DNA of 64,000 nucleotides, from NCBI GenBank assembly GCA_964484205.1, contig CAZAEZ010000003.1:124001-188000 (forward strand). Reading direction: 5' to 3'. The notes beneath the pieces are model-generated. The model saw nothing but the letters and a program-made list of their open reading frames with translations. It was not told where the DNA came from and did not search any database. Both the position numbers and the translations under genes were made by a program. Source of the DNA: M3007 sp964484205 (GTDB lineage Bacteria > Bacteroidota > Bacteroidia > Chitinophagales > Saprospiraceae). Positions 27,201 to 35,130 of the stretch are shown piece after piece; position 1 is the stretch's first letter, and each line of letters opens with the position of its first letter.

Positions 27201-27747
27201 CTAGGAAAAGGGGTTCGGCTTTATCGTATTGGCCCATGTCACTGTACAGAAGCGCCAGATTATTCAGGCTTGAGGCATAATCGGGATGATCCTTTCCCAG
27301 GGCTTTTTCCCGGATGGCTTTGGCTTCGAGGTAAAGCGTTTCGGCTTTTTCGTATTGGCCCATTTTCTTATAAACAATTGCCAGGCTGTTCAGGCTTGAG
27401 GCATAATCTGGATGATCCTTGCCCAGGGCTTTTTCCCAAATGGCTTTGGATTCGAGGTACCATTTTTCGGCTTCCGGATAGTCTCTTATGATATGCAAGA
27501 CTCGACCCCGGTTAAAGCAACAACTGCCATACGCTGCTGACTCCCGTCCCATCCCGGGTGCCCGGGATAGGGCAATCTTTTCGGCGGCGGCATTGACTTC
27601 GAGGGCGTGGTCAAAGGCCTTTTTGGCAGTCAGGTCGCGGGATACCTGGATAAGGCTGTCCACCTGCCGTATGGCGGTGGAGTCAATCTGCTGCGCCCAT
27701 CCAAGGATGGGCACGATAAGGAACGAGAGGAGAAAGATGTGATTCAT
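24226..27747 (-). CDS. TPR-CHAT caspase-like protein, exported
   Basis: ATG 27747 gives MNHIFLLSFLIVPILGWAQQ, a clear signal peptide, and 1173 residues. Residues 90-593 are twelve 42-residue kinesin-light-chain-like TPRs (YEKAETLYLEAKAIREKALG, GKDHPxYASSLNNLAxLYxxMGQ) plus a partial thirteenth. A linker follows, then a C-terminal CHAT protease domain with the catalytic His in HVATHGFFF (about 1005) and Cys in LSACETGLG (about 1086), ending in the usual EWAGFVLVE. CHAT proteins of this form are thought to be TPR-triggered cysteine proteases or scaffolds. No paired substrate gene is adjacent, and the signal peptide puts this one in the periplasm or outside. Confidence 0.93.
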   Translation of the reverse strand: MNHIFLLSFLIVPILGWAQQIDSTAIRQVDSLIQVSRDLTAKKAFDHALEVNAAAEKIALSRAPGMGRESAAYGSCCFNRGRVLHIIRDYPEAEKWYLESKAIWEKALGKDHPDYASSLNSLAIVYKKMGQYEKAETLYLEAKAIREKALGKDHPDYASSLNNLALLYSDMGQYDKAEPLFLEAKAIWEKSLGKDHSDYAKSLNNLAILYRDMGQYENAEPLFLEAKAIWEKVLGKDHPHYASSLNNLAILYYDMGQYEKTETLYLEAKAIWEKVLGKDHPHYASSLNNLAMLYANMGQYEKAETLYLEAKAILENALGKDHPQYASSLQNLAVLYSEMGQYEKIETLYLEAKAIREKALGKDHPHYSSSLQNLASLYRFMGQYEKAEPLFLEAKAILEKVLEKDHPDYASSLNDLALLYSDMGQYEKAETLYLEAKAILENALGKDHPQYASSLNNLATLYYDMGQYEKAEPFYLEAKVIREKALGKDHPDYAGSLNNLAMLYTNMGQYEKAEPLFLEAKAILEKALGKEHPEYAKNLNNLAMLYTSMGQYEKAEPLFLEAKALFNKALGKEHPEHAKNLNNLAMLYTNMGQYEKAEPLFNELSTLNKQLITKAVHHLSERELGNYLNTFSHSQTRTLSFTQTTGSKKTASTCYDNSLFYKGFLLQSTRRIKQLALSDEGAAEKYIRLKDYQRRLATQYALPIAERDSALVARLESQANDIEKDLARTVAGYDEARRPVQWQEVQAALQPGEAVMEFVHYRYYDKKATDSMMYAALVLHPGNSMPSFIPLFEEGALDSLLSPHSERRADYVNNLYTIADRGVRPIEKPQKTLYELIWQPLEKELASVNTIYYSPSGLLHRLNLGAIPVSDEETLTDRYRLTGMTSTRQLVVKAEVKIVEQNACLFGGVQYEMDSMAIAAANQELEADLLATRGEVSFSYADSTLRGGAWNYLKWTDKEVDKIHTTLSEAGFQIDTRKAYAATEESFKAIGAGGPSPRILHVATHGFFFSDPETSPSSLLSGGERVPVFKLSDHPMIRSGLILAGGNHAWQTGKPLQPDMEDGILTAYEISQMNLSNTELVVLSACETGLGDIQGNEGVYGLQRAFKIAGAKYLIMSLWQVPDKETAFFMELFYKNLFGMDMNIPGAFRATQDELRENPFVSPYEWAGFVLVE
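25969..27480 (-). repeat. twelve tandem 126-bp coding units (TPR array)
   Basis: The DNA repeats every 126 bp without indels, matching twelve 42-residue TPRs. Neighbouring units are very similar, which marks recent expansion or gene conversion. Units differ mainly at the residues between LGKDHP and SLNNLA and at L-Y-x-x-M-G-Q. Confidence 0.95.
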
Positions 27748-28078
27748 TTTGTGTAAGGGTTTAGAGGAAAAAAATAGGACCATTTTTAAAAATAATATAT
27801 CGACCTCACACAACCTCCCCAAAATCAAACACACTGCCCTCCCCCCAAAAAACAAACCTCCGGAGAAAGGGCAGTGTGCAAATAATATGTCCAAGAATCC
27901 TGGTCAAATGCGATTTATTTGGCGACAACAAATTTAACCAATATTTGGTACCGGCCCGGCTTGCAGGCGCAAAAAAAAGCAGTAGCCTGCCGCGCGGCCG
28001 ACAGTACCCGCTCCTCCGGCCCGAAAGAGGCCCCGCCAAGTAATGCTTAAAAATCAACTTCCCGATTGGGATGAATTC
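27748..28078. other. intergenic region, no gene recognised
   Basis: This leader region upstream of the TPR-CHAT gene holds no convincing ORF. A 102-codon minus-strand frame across 27806-28114 begins inside the adjacent inverted repeat and has the composition of non-coding sequence. Confidence 0.6.
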
Positions 28079-28316
28079 AGATTCCTCCCCCGCAGAGCGG
28101 GGTCGGAATGACAAGTGCCGCTAACAAGAAATGGAGGGGCGAAAGATGACGGAAACGAAACATTGCGTAGCCCCTCCTATTGTTTCCAAACGAATCGAGC
28201 AAGACCCAAGGACTAAATATGGGGGCGCCACTATGCAGCCTTTGCCCGAATCTACCGCCCCCACGTTCTTTCTCAAGACCCTGTCATTCCGACCCCGCCC
28301 TGCGGGGGAGGAATCT
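28079..28316. repeat. 238-bp element with 35-bp inverted ends
   Basis: The left end 28079-28113 and right end 28282-28316 are reverse complements with one mismatch (core CATTCCGACCCCG ... GGGGGAGGAATCT). The interior has a smaller GGAGGGGC / GCCCCTCC pair and no ORF. Similar ATTCC-CC-GTCGGAATGAC palindromes are common intergenic repeats in many bacteria. Confidence 0.75.
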
Positions 28317-28407
28317 GGGTTTAACAAATTGTGGCTTTATTTTTTAAGCGTTACTAAAAAAAATGAATAACAAAACTGAATATTGTAAGGGTCGCCCGGC
28401 AGCAGCA

Positions 28408-28761
28408 TTATTCCTTCGTTAAAATTCTGAGATCAATTTCCAGAATTTGAACAGACTCCTCCAAATCTTGAATGCTTTGACGAATTATATCCACGAAAGA
28501 AACCAGGGTTTTGAGTCGGTTGTCGATAATGCGCAAAACAACCAATGTGATCGGGAAATTGTCCAGATTTTGCTGATGCTGCAGGTTTTTGTCCGCGGTA
28601 AGCAGGTATCCAAATCCTTCCGCAACCATGGATCGAAGCAGTTCACCATTCTTCTTTTCAGCTCAGCCCATATCATGTACTGAAACCACTTCAACCTTGT
28701 CCGTAGAAATTAACCTGGCCAAAGGACGAGGCAAGTTCTCATCAAGCAATACTTTCTTCAT
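28408..28761 (-). pseudogene. DUF5615 PIN-like toxin with in-frame stop
   Basis: From ATG 28761, overlapping the end of the DUF433 gene, the frame reads MKKVLLDENLPRPLARLIST, the start of DUF5615 PIN-like proteins. It meets TGA at codon 33 (28665-28663) inside HDMG*AEKKNGELLRSM, then continues open to 28408 with the family's LLTADKNLQ motif. The stop is at the position of an expected Trp (HDMGW), one base from TGG. The 117-codon length is normal. So this is a nonsense-inactivated toxin; a sequencing error or rare readthrough is possible. Confidence 0.8.
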
Positions 28762-28975
28762 TGGCAGTAAGGGCGTAGTGCTTTTCCAAAAGTTCGAGTA
28801 ACTGCACCACCTGCTCTTTTTTTACTGAGGGATAATCCGTTAAGAATTCTTCGATAGTATCTCCGCTTTTAAGGTAATCAAACAGAATTTTTATAGGAAC
28901 GCGGGTCTTGGCAAAGACAGGCGCCCCGCTTTGTATTTCGGGGGAGATGGTGATGATATCTGCCAGGTTTACCAT
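28742..28975 (-). CDS. DUF433 antitoxin-like protein
   Basis: The 77 residues match DUF433 (ADIITISPEIQSGAPVFAKT then RVPIKILFDYLKSGDTIEEF), a small winged-HTH-like family found as the antitoxin partner of PIN-like DUF5615 toxins. Its last 20 bp overlap the start of the toxin frame, the standard coupled arrangement. The antitoxin is intact although the toxin frame is broken. Confidence 0.88.
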   Translation of the reverse strand: MVNLADIITISPEIQSGAPVFAKTRVPIKILFDYLKSGDTIEEFLTDYPSVKKEQVVQLLELLEKHYALTANEESIA

Positions 28976-29098
28976 GTAATTTTCTTTTTTACAAAGTAAG
29001 ACGGAATTCCCCGGTTTTCAAAATTCCCGGACCGCTTGCCGTACCTTAGATTTTAGCAAGCCAAACCTTCCTGTTAAATAAAAACTCCCGCGCAAACA

Positions 29099-30796
29099 AT
29101 GCTACATCCTGCCCGATCGCTCCTCCTCTGCACCCTCCTGAGCCTTTTCAGCCACCAGGCCGCCGCACAACCGTCAAACCACGACGATGCCGCCTTCCTG
29201 CAAGCGCTGTACACCGACCTGCCGTTCGATATGCCCAAGGTAGTGGAAGCACAAATCCCCGACTTCCGGGTAAGCCTCACGGATTTCGGCGCTGTGGGCG
29301 ACGGCATGACCAAAAACACCCGCGCCTTTGCCGATGCCATCGCCGCCGTGGCCCGGCAGGGCGGCGGCACGGTTGTGATCCCGCGCGGCATCTGGCTGAC
29401 GGGGCCGGTCACCCTGCAGAGCAACCTGCGCATACACACGGAGGATGGGGCGCTCGTGCTGTTCAGCGCCGACAAGGCTGATTACCCGCTCGTCGAAACC
29501 AGCTTCGAAGGCCTGGAGACCTACCGCTGCATGTCGCCCATCAATGGCCGCGACCTGGAAAATATCGCCTTCACCGGCAAGGGCATTTTCGACGGCTCGG
29601 GCGATGCCTGGCGCCCGGTCAAAAAAAGCAAAATGGCGCCCTCCGCCTGGGATGCGCTGGTACGCAGCGGCGGCGTGCTGAGCGACGACAAGCGCACCTG
29701 GTACCCGTCCGAGCAATACAAACAAGGCGACAGCCCCGGCAATTTCAATGTGCCCAAGCTCAGCCGCAAACAACAATTCGAAGCCGTCAAAGACTACCTG
29801 CGGCCCGTGATGGTCAGCCTGATCCGCTGCAAAAAGGTGTTGCTCGACGGGCCGACCTTCCAAAACTCGCCCGCCTGGAACATCCACCCGCTGATGTGCT
29901 CCGACGTGATCATCCGCAACCTGACGGTCCGCAACCCCTGGTACGCCCAGAACGGCGACGGGCTGGACCTGGAATCCTGCAAAAACGTGCTGATCTACCG
30001 CAACACCTTCGATGTGGGCGACGATGCCATTTGTTTCAAATCGGGCAAGGACAAAGACGGCCGCAAACGCGGCATGGCCACCGAAAATGTGCTCGTGTCG
30101 CACAACACCGTTTACCACGGCCATGGCGGCTTTGTGATCGGCAGCGAGATGTCGGGCGGCGTGCGAAACGTCCGGGTAACGCATTGCTCGTTCATTGGAA
30201 CCGATGTCGGCCTGCGCTTCAAAAGCACCCGCGGGCGCGGCGGCGTGGTCGAAAACATTTACATTTCAGACATCGACATGATCGGTATCCCGACCGAGGC
30301 CATCCGTTTCAACCTTTTTTACGGCGGCAACTCGCCCATCCTGGAAGCCGACCAAAATGCGGAGGACGAAGCCCGCGACGAGAAGCCCATGCCGGTCACG
30401 GAAGAAACGCCCGCCTTCCGGAATATCCACATGAAAAACATTACCGTGTCGGGCTCGAACATTGCTGCCAGGTTTCAGGGCCTGCCCGAAATGAACCTTC
30501 AAAACGTCACACTGGAAGACGCGACCTTTGAAACCCGGGAAGGCATCACCCTCATCGATGCCGACGGTATTTCTTTAAAAAACATTGTCCTCCGGCACCG
30601 GGAAGGCCCCGGCCTTATTTTTTACAACACAAAAAATACGGCGGTCAAAAACATGGAAATCGTGTCGGATGAAGCCGGCCGGGTACGGGTGCTGGGAAGC
30701 CAGTGCGCCGGTATTCAACTGGATGTGCCGGGTTTGGATCGCTCGAAGGTTGAGTTTGGGCAGGGGGCGCCGGAGGCTGGAGTGGAGTTAAAATGA
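29099..30796 (+). CDS. glycoside hydrolase family 28 (polygalacturonase-like)
   Basis: A 565-residue secreted enzyme with signal peptide LLLCTLLSLFSHQAAAQ. The pectate-lyase-like N-terminal fold begins at VSLTDFGAVGDGMTKNT, and the right-handed beta-helix carries the GH28 catalytic set: NGDGLDLES (Asp), VGDDAICFKSGKD (Asp-Asp), GHGGFVIGSEMSGG (His) and LRFKSTRGRGG (Arg-Lys). It should hydrolyse galacturonan or a related pectic glycan outside the cell or in the periplasm. It is followed by an AraC regulator, but no SusC/SusD pair is present in the window. Confidence 0.93.
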   Translation: MLHPARSLLLCTLLSLFSHQAAAQPSNHDDAAFLQALYTDLPFDMPKVVEAQIPDFRVSLTDFGAVGDGMTKNTRAFADAIAAVARQGGGTVVIPRGIWLTGPVTLQSNLRIHTEDGALVLFSADKADYPLVETSFEGLETYRCMSPINGRDLENIAFTGKGIFDGSGDAWRPVKKSKMAPSAWDALVRSGGVLSDDKRTWYPSEQYKQGDSPGNFNVPKLSRKQQFEAVKDYLRPVMVSLIRCKKVLLDGPTFQNSPAWNIHPLMCSDVIIRNLTVRNPWYAQNGDGLDLESCKNVLIYRNTFDVGDDAICFKSGKDKDGRKRGMATENVLVSHNTVYHGHGGFVIGSEMSGGVRNVRVTHCSFIGTDVGLRFKSTRGRGGVVENIYISDIDMIGIPTEAIRFNLFYGGNSPILEADQNAEDEARDEKPMPVTEETPAFRNIHMKNITVSGSNIAARFQGLPEMNLQNVTLEDATFETREGITLIDADGISLKNIVLRHREGPGLIFYNTKNTAVKNMEIVSDEAGRVRVLGSQCAGIQLDVPGLDRSKVEFGQGAPEAGVELK

Positions 30797-30982
30797 GCGG
30801 GGCTGCTTTTCCACATGGGCACTGCGGAGAACAGATATGGGGCAGCAAGCAACTGCCACCCGGTTTTACTGACTTTATGCTCAGATTTAGCCAACCAATT
30901 TTACATGAATATTTGCCCTTATTGCCGAAATGCAAGGTCCTTGCTGCTGGGGCATGTTTACTGTTCCAACGAGGGCACTGCC

Positions 30983-31840
30983 ATGCAAAAACTGGACACC
31001 GGAACGCTTTTTATCAAAACCAAAAGGCTGGAAGAAACCGCCGACCATGAATCCCGCCTGTCCATCCGGCTGATGCTCAACGGACAGCAGCACTACAAAG
31101 TGGGCCGTGGTGACCACCTCGTCACGCCCGACAATTACCTCGTAGTGAATCAGGGGCAGCATTACCGCACCGCATTTTCTGCCGATTGTGAGCAGGAAAT
31201 GATTCTCGTTGCCTTCCAGCCGGGCTTTGCCGAAGGGCTGCTGCACGACCTCGTCAGGCCGGAAGACAAGTTGCTCGATGATCCGTATCTGCACAACCCC
31301 CAACCGGTATGTTTTTTTGAAAAAACATATCCGAAAGACCCGGTCATAGCGCAATTATTTTCAACATTAAGGAGCCTCGTGGATGAACCTATGTGTATAA
31401 AAAAAGAAGCGGATTTGGATGGAATATATACGGCATTATTGCTTCGGTTATTGGAAACACACCGCTATGCCCGCCAGGAAATCAACAAGTTAGGCAGCGT
31501 TAAAATGTCTACCCGCTCGGAATTGTATCGCCGCCTTTATATTGCCCGGGATTTTATGGATGCACATATTTCCAGAAAAATCGACATCGCAGAAGCAGCC
31601 AATACGGCCTGCCTTTCACCCCATCATTTCAAACGTACGTTCAAGGAATTGTTCGGCATATCGCCGCACCAGTTTCACATAAAAAAGAGGCTGGAAACGG
31701 CCGCCCTGCTTTTGCAAAAACAACTCCCGGTGAACGAGGTTTGCCGCTCGGTCGGTTTCGAAGATGCCAGCTCGTTTATCCGGCTCTTCCGGCGGCATTA
31801 TGCCTGCACGCCAGGGGAATTTGCCGACCGGAAAAATTAG
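30983..31840 (+). CDS. AraC-family transcriptional regulator
   Basis: ATG 30983 gives 285 residues; the longer frame from 30815 adds an unconvincing leader. The N-terminal part is a cupin-like sensor (DTGTLFIKTKRLEETADHES with HYKVGRGDHLVTPDNYLVV). The C-terminal AraC domain has two helix-turn-helix units: KIDIAEAANTACLSPHHFKR and LPVNEVCRSVGFEDASSFIR, followed by FRRHYACTPGEF. It may control the GH28 gene before it or the hydrolase genes after it. I see no operator. Confidence 0.9.
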   Translation: MQKLDTGTLFIKTKRLEETADHESRLSIRLMLNGQQHYKVGRGDHLVTPDNYLVVNQGQHYRTAFSADCEQEMILVAFQPGFAEGLLHDLVRPEDKLLDDPYLHNPQPVCFFEKTYPKDPVIAQLFSTLRSLVDEPMCIKKEADLDGIYTALLLRLLETHRYARQEINKLGSVKMSTRSELYRRLYIARDFMDAHISRKIDIAEAANTACLSPHHFKRTFKELFGISPHQFHIKKRLETAALLLQKQLPVNEVCRSVGFEDASSFIRLFRRHYACTPGEFADRKN

Positions 31841-31853
31841 CCTTTTTCGCACA

Positions 31854-31882
31854 TTGTCCCGGCGGCGTACCCGCTATTTTTG
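31854..31882 (+). promoter_or_regulatory. promoter of the PDZ-hydrolase gene
   Basis: A -33 TTG at 31854-31856 and a -7 TATTTTTG at 31875-31882 are spaced by 18 nt and lie 13 bp before the ATG at 31896, matching the Bacteroidota pattern. Confidence 0.55.
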
Positions 31883-31895
31883 CTTAAAAAAAAGC

Positions 31896-34073
31896 ATGAA
31901 CAAACGGTTTCCTGTTTTCCTGCTCCTCTTCATTTTTTTGTTTTCGCGGGCATCCGCTCAAAGCGCAAATGATTTACCTCGCCGGGCCTTTCTCGGCATC
32001 CGCATGGAACCCGTCACCGAAGACGTGCAGCGCGTGATGAACCTGCCCGCTTTGAAAGGCGTGCTGGTACAGGCGGTCATCTCTGGTTCGACAGCAGCGG
32101 CAGCGGGTTTGCAACGCGGCGACGTGCTTCTCGAACTCGACGGCAGGGAAGTCAACTCTCCCAGCGAAGCGGTGCGCATGGTGGCTGCGTACCGGGCCGG
32201 GCAGCCGCTGCGCTACAAACTCATCCGGGCCGGGAAAACGCTGGCGGAAAAAACCACCATTCAGGGTTTGCCGAAGGAAAGCTACCCCGATTTGGACGTG
32301 GCTTACGGCGCCGTAAAAGTGCACGATGCCGGCCTGCGCACCATCGTAACCCGGCCCAAATCCAGGCAGGGCAAGCTACCGGCCCTGCTGTTCATCCAGG
32401 GCATCGGCTGCTATTCGATGGACACGCCATTTGATACCCTCCGTTCCGAAATTCAACTGCTGAACTACATCGCCCGCCAGGGTTTTGTGGTAATGCGGAT
32501 GGACAAATCGGGCCTCGGCGACAGCCAGGGCACGCCTTGCGAACAGATGGACTTCTTCACCGAACTGGAAGGTTACCGGCAGGCTTTTGCGGCCTTGCAA
32601 AAACGGGACGACGTGGACGGCTCCAACTGTTTCATTTTCGGGCATAGCATGGGCGGCGTCATGGCGCCCCTCGTCGCCAAAGAACTCCCGGTGAAAGGCA
32701 TCGCCGCCTACGGCACCATCGGCACCAATTTCATGGAATATTTCACCCTTACCCGCCGCACCATCGCCGAGGCTTACGGCATGACGGCGGCGGAGACAGA
32801 CGACTACATCAAGGAGCAATGCCTGTGCGCCTCCCTGCTGCTCGAAGCCCGTTTTACCAGGGAGGAAGCCGCGAAACGAAACCCTGTTTGCGGCGCGGTG
32901 TACAACGATTTGCTGTTGCGCAGCGAGGGGTTTTGGCGGCAATTGTACGACATGAACATTAGCTACAATTGGCAGCAATACAACGGGAAAGCGCTCGCCC
33001 TTTGGGGCTCCACGGATTTCATCGCCTCCCGCTTCGAGCATGAATGGATTGCCAAAACCGTCAACCAGGCGCATCCCGGCAACGGCACTTTCGTTGAAAT
33101 GCCCAACAGCAGCCACGGCATGTACGTTGCCTCGACTTTTCAGGAGGCGCTCAACAATCCCAATTTGTTCAACGCGCAGGTGGCAGTGGTGCTGGGCGAT
33201 TGGCTCAAAAAACAACTGCCGGAAAATTGGGCTGCCCAGCCCTGGTCGACAAAAGAGCGCATCACCGAGGTCTTATGGCAAGAAGGCGTCGAAAACGCCT
33301 ATCCACGAGCCTCGGCGGATGGTAGCAAAATCCTGTTCCAGAGCAACCGCAGTGGCAACTGGCACCTCTACACCATGAACGCCGACGGCAGCGACGTCCG
33401 CCAAATCACGCAGGGCGACCACAACTACAACTTCCCCGACTGGTCACCCGACAACCGCAAGGTGGCTTTCACTTCCGACCGCGACGGCAACGAGGAAATC
33501 TACGTGATGAACCTCGATGGAAGCGGCTTGACGAGGCTGACGGACAGCCCCGCCCGCGATATTCACCCCTATTTTTCACCCGACGGAAAAAGCCTGTTGT
33601 TCAACTCCTCCCGCGATGCGGAGCACAGTTTTGAAATTTATCAAACCGACCTTTCGGGCAAAAATCAACGCCGGCTCACGCAGACCCCCGAGGTGGAAAC
33701 CTGCGCCCGGTTTTCGCCCGATGGCAAAAAAATACTATACCTGAAAGGCTTTCCCGATGGCAGCGACGAGGTGTTTGTGATGAACGCCGACGGCAGCAAC
33801 CCGGTCAACCTGACCAATACCCCCCAAATGGAAGGTTGGCCCGCCTGGTCGCCCGACGGCAGCAAAATCATCTTTTCTTCCCGCCGCAACGGCAACTATT
33901 GCCTCTACGAAATGAACGCCGACGGCAGCGGCCTGCGCCAGCGCACCTTCGCCGAACCGCCCCGCTACGATGCGCGGGCAGGGTATGCCGGCCGGGAGGG
34001 CCGCATCCTCTTCAACCGGCAGGCAGGCCGTACGATCGGGATTTGTTTTTTGGAAAAAAACGGAAACCCTTGA
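31896..34073 (+). CDS. PDZ - alpha/beta hydrolase - TolB-like propeller fusion
   Basis: ATG 31896 gives a signal peptide (FPVFLLLFIFLFSRASAQS) and 725 residues in three parts. The first is a PDZ domain (RRAFLGIRMEPVTEDVQRVM to LELDGREVNSPSEAVRM). The second is an alpha/beta hydrolase with nucleophile elbow FGHSMGG and a likely catalytic His in NSSHGMY. The third, from about 455 on, is five or six PD40/WD40-like repeats (DGSKILFQSNRSGNWHLYTM, FPDWSPDNRKVAFTSDRDGN, WPAWSPDGSKIIFSSRRNGN). S9 peptidases have the propeller first, so this hydrolase-then-propeller order is unusual. An extracytoplasmic esterase or peptidase is likely; the substrate is unknown. Confidence 0.85.
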   Translation: MNKRFPVFLLLFIFLFSRASAQSANDLPRRAFLGIRMEPVTEDVQRVMNLPALKGVLVQAVISGSTAAAAGLQRGDVLLELDGREVNSPSEAVRMVAAYRAGQPLRYKLIRAGKTLAEKTTIQGLPKESYPDLDVAYGAVKVHDAGLRTIVTRPKSRQGKLPALLFIQGIGCYSMDTPFDTLRSEIQLLNYIARQGFVVMRMDKSGLGDSQGTPCEQMDFFTELEGYRQAFAALQKRDDVDGSNCFIFGHSMGGVMAPLVAKELPVKGIAAYGTIGTNFMEYFTLTRRTIAEAYGMTAAETDDYIKEQCLCASLLLEARFTREEAAKRNPVCGAVYNDLLLRSEGFWRQLYDMNISYNWQQYNGKALALWGSTDFIASRFEHEWIAKTVNQAHPGNGTFVEMPNSSHGMYVASTFQEALNNPNLFNAQVAVVLGDWLKKQLPENWAAQPWSTKERITEVLWQEGVENAYPRASADGSKILFQSNRSGNWHLYTMNADGSDVRQITQGDHNYNFPDWSPDNRKVAFTSDRDGNEEIYVMNLDGSGLTRLTDSPARDIHPYFSPDGKSLLFNSSRDAEHSFEIYQTDLSGKNQRRLTQTPEVETCARFSPDGKKILYLKGFPDGSDEVFVMNADGSNPVNLTNTPQMEGWPAWSPDGSKIIFSSRRNGNYCLYEMNADGSGLRQRTFAEPPRYDARAGYAGREGRILFNRQAGRTIGICFLEKNGNP

Positions 34074-34098
34074 TAGCACTACATCAAACGCCGGCAAT

Positions 34099-35130
34099 AT
34101 GAAATCTTCCGCAATCTTCTTCGCCATGCTGTTGGCAGGCTGGTTTTTCACAACCTCCAGCCTGGCCCAAAACCCCGGCGCACCACCTTACAAGGTGGCC
34201 ATTCTTCTTTTCGACAACGTGGAAATCATTGATTTCACCGGCCCCTACGAAGTGCTCGGCGCGGCAGGCCTGGACGTTTTTACCGTTTCGCAGGACGGGA
34301 AAATGCTTAAAACCGCCATGAACATGCTGGTGACGCCCCATTACTCCATTGACAATTGCCCGGCGTTCGACATCCTCCTGATTCCGGGCGGGGGCAGTAG
34401 CCTGCCCGGCAAGGCGGGCGTCGGCAGTATCATTGCCAACCCCGTTATGATGAATTGGGTAAAGGAAAAAACCGCCGCGGCGAAGCACGTCATGTCGGTT
34501 TGCAACGGTGCTTTTATCCTGGCACATGCCGGCTTGCTCGACGGGCTGGAGGCCACCACCTTCTGGCGGGCCATCCCCGACCTGGACACTTTGCTGCCCA
34601 ACACAAAGGTGATCAGCGACAAGCGCTTCACCGACAATGGGAAAATCATCACCACCGCCGGGCTGACCTCCGGCATAGACGGGGCATTCCACCTGGTGGA
34701 AAAACTCTTCGGCAGGGGGCAGGCTCAAACCAAAGCGCTGGGGCTGGAATACAATTGGCAACCCGAGGCAAATTATGCCCGCGCCGCACTGGCCGACAAA
34801 CACATGCACTTCTGGCTCACCGACGAGGGGAAAGCGGAAACCCTCAGCCGGGAAGGCAACCGGGAACATTGGGAGAGCAAATGGCGGGTGACAGACTTGT
34901 CCGCCGAAAAACTCTTTGCCAGCACCAATGAATCCATTTTAAAAAACAACGTTTGGACAACGCCGCATGTAATTTGGCAAAAGGCTGAAAAACAACCCTC
35001 CAAACCCCACCAGAGCCTGTGGAAATTTCAGGATGATAACGGCGACTGGTGGAATGGGGTCGTCAGCGTCACACACGTAAATGAAAAAAATGACGACAAT
35101 ATCTTATCGATCCGTGTATCGAAACAGTAA
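34099..35130 (+). CDS. DJ-1/PfpI family protein, exported
   Basis: ATG 34099 gives a signal peptide (AIFFAMLLAGWFFTTSSLAQ) and 343 residues. The DJ-1/PfpI domain (about 30-220) has the nucleophile-elbow Cys135 in SVCNGAFILAHAGLLDG and an acidic residue in DFTGPYEVLG, as in GATase1-like proteins related to AraC-type regulators and isonitrile hydratases. About 120 further residues (from HMHFWLTDEGKAETLSREG) form an extra C-terminal domain I do not recognise. Its end overlaps the next gene by 50 bp if that gene starts at 35081. Confidence 0.83.
   Translation: MKSSAIFFAMLLAGWFFTTSSLAQNPGAPPYKVAILLFDNVEIIDFTGPYEVLGAAGLDVFTVSQDGKMLKTAMNMLVTPHYSIDNCPAFDILLIPGGGSSLPGKAGVGSIIANPVMMNWVKEKTAAAKHVMSVCNGAFILAHAGLLDGLEATTFWRAIPDLDTLLPNTKVISDKRFTDNGKIITTAGLTSGIDGAFHLVEKLFGRGQAQTKALGLEYNWQPEANYARAALADKHMHFWLTDEGKAETLSREGNREHWESKWRVTDLSAEKLFASTNESILKNNVWTTPHVIWQKAEKQPSKPHQSLWKFQDDNGDWWNGVVSVTHVNEKNDDNILSIRVSKQ

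Noticed and set aside
25969..27480. Regular repeats that could be mistaken for a CRISPR array
   Set aside because: The 126-bp period is a whole number of codons, the repeat continues without spacers, and it encodes TPRs.
27806..28114. 102-codon minus-strand frame in the CHAT gene leader
   Set aside because: It begins inside an inverted repeat and has composition of non-coding sequence.
28663..28665. TGA read as tryptophan (alternative genetic code)
   Set aside because: Many genes in the window end with TGA and none of the others has internal TGA, so the standard code applies.
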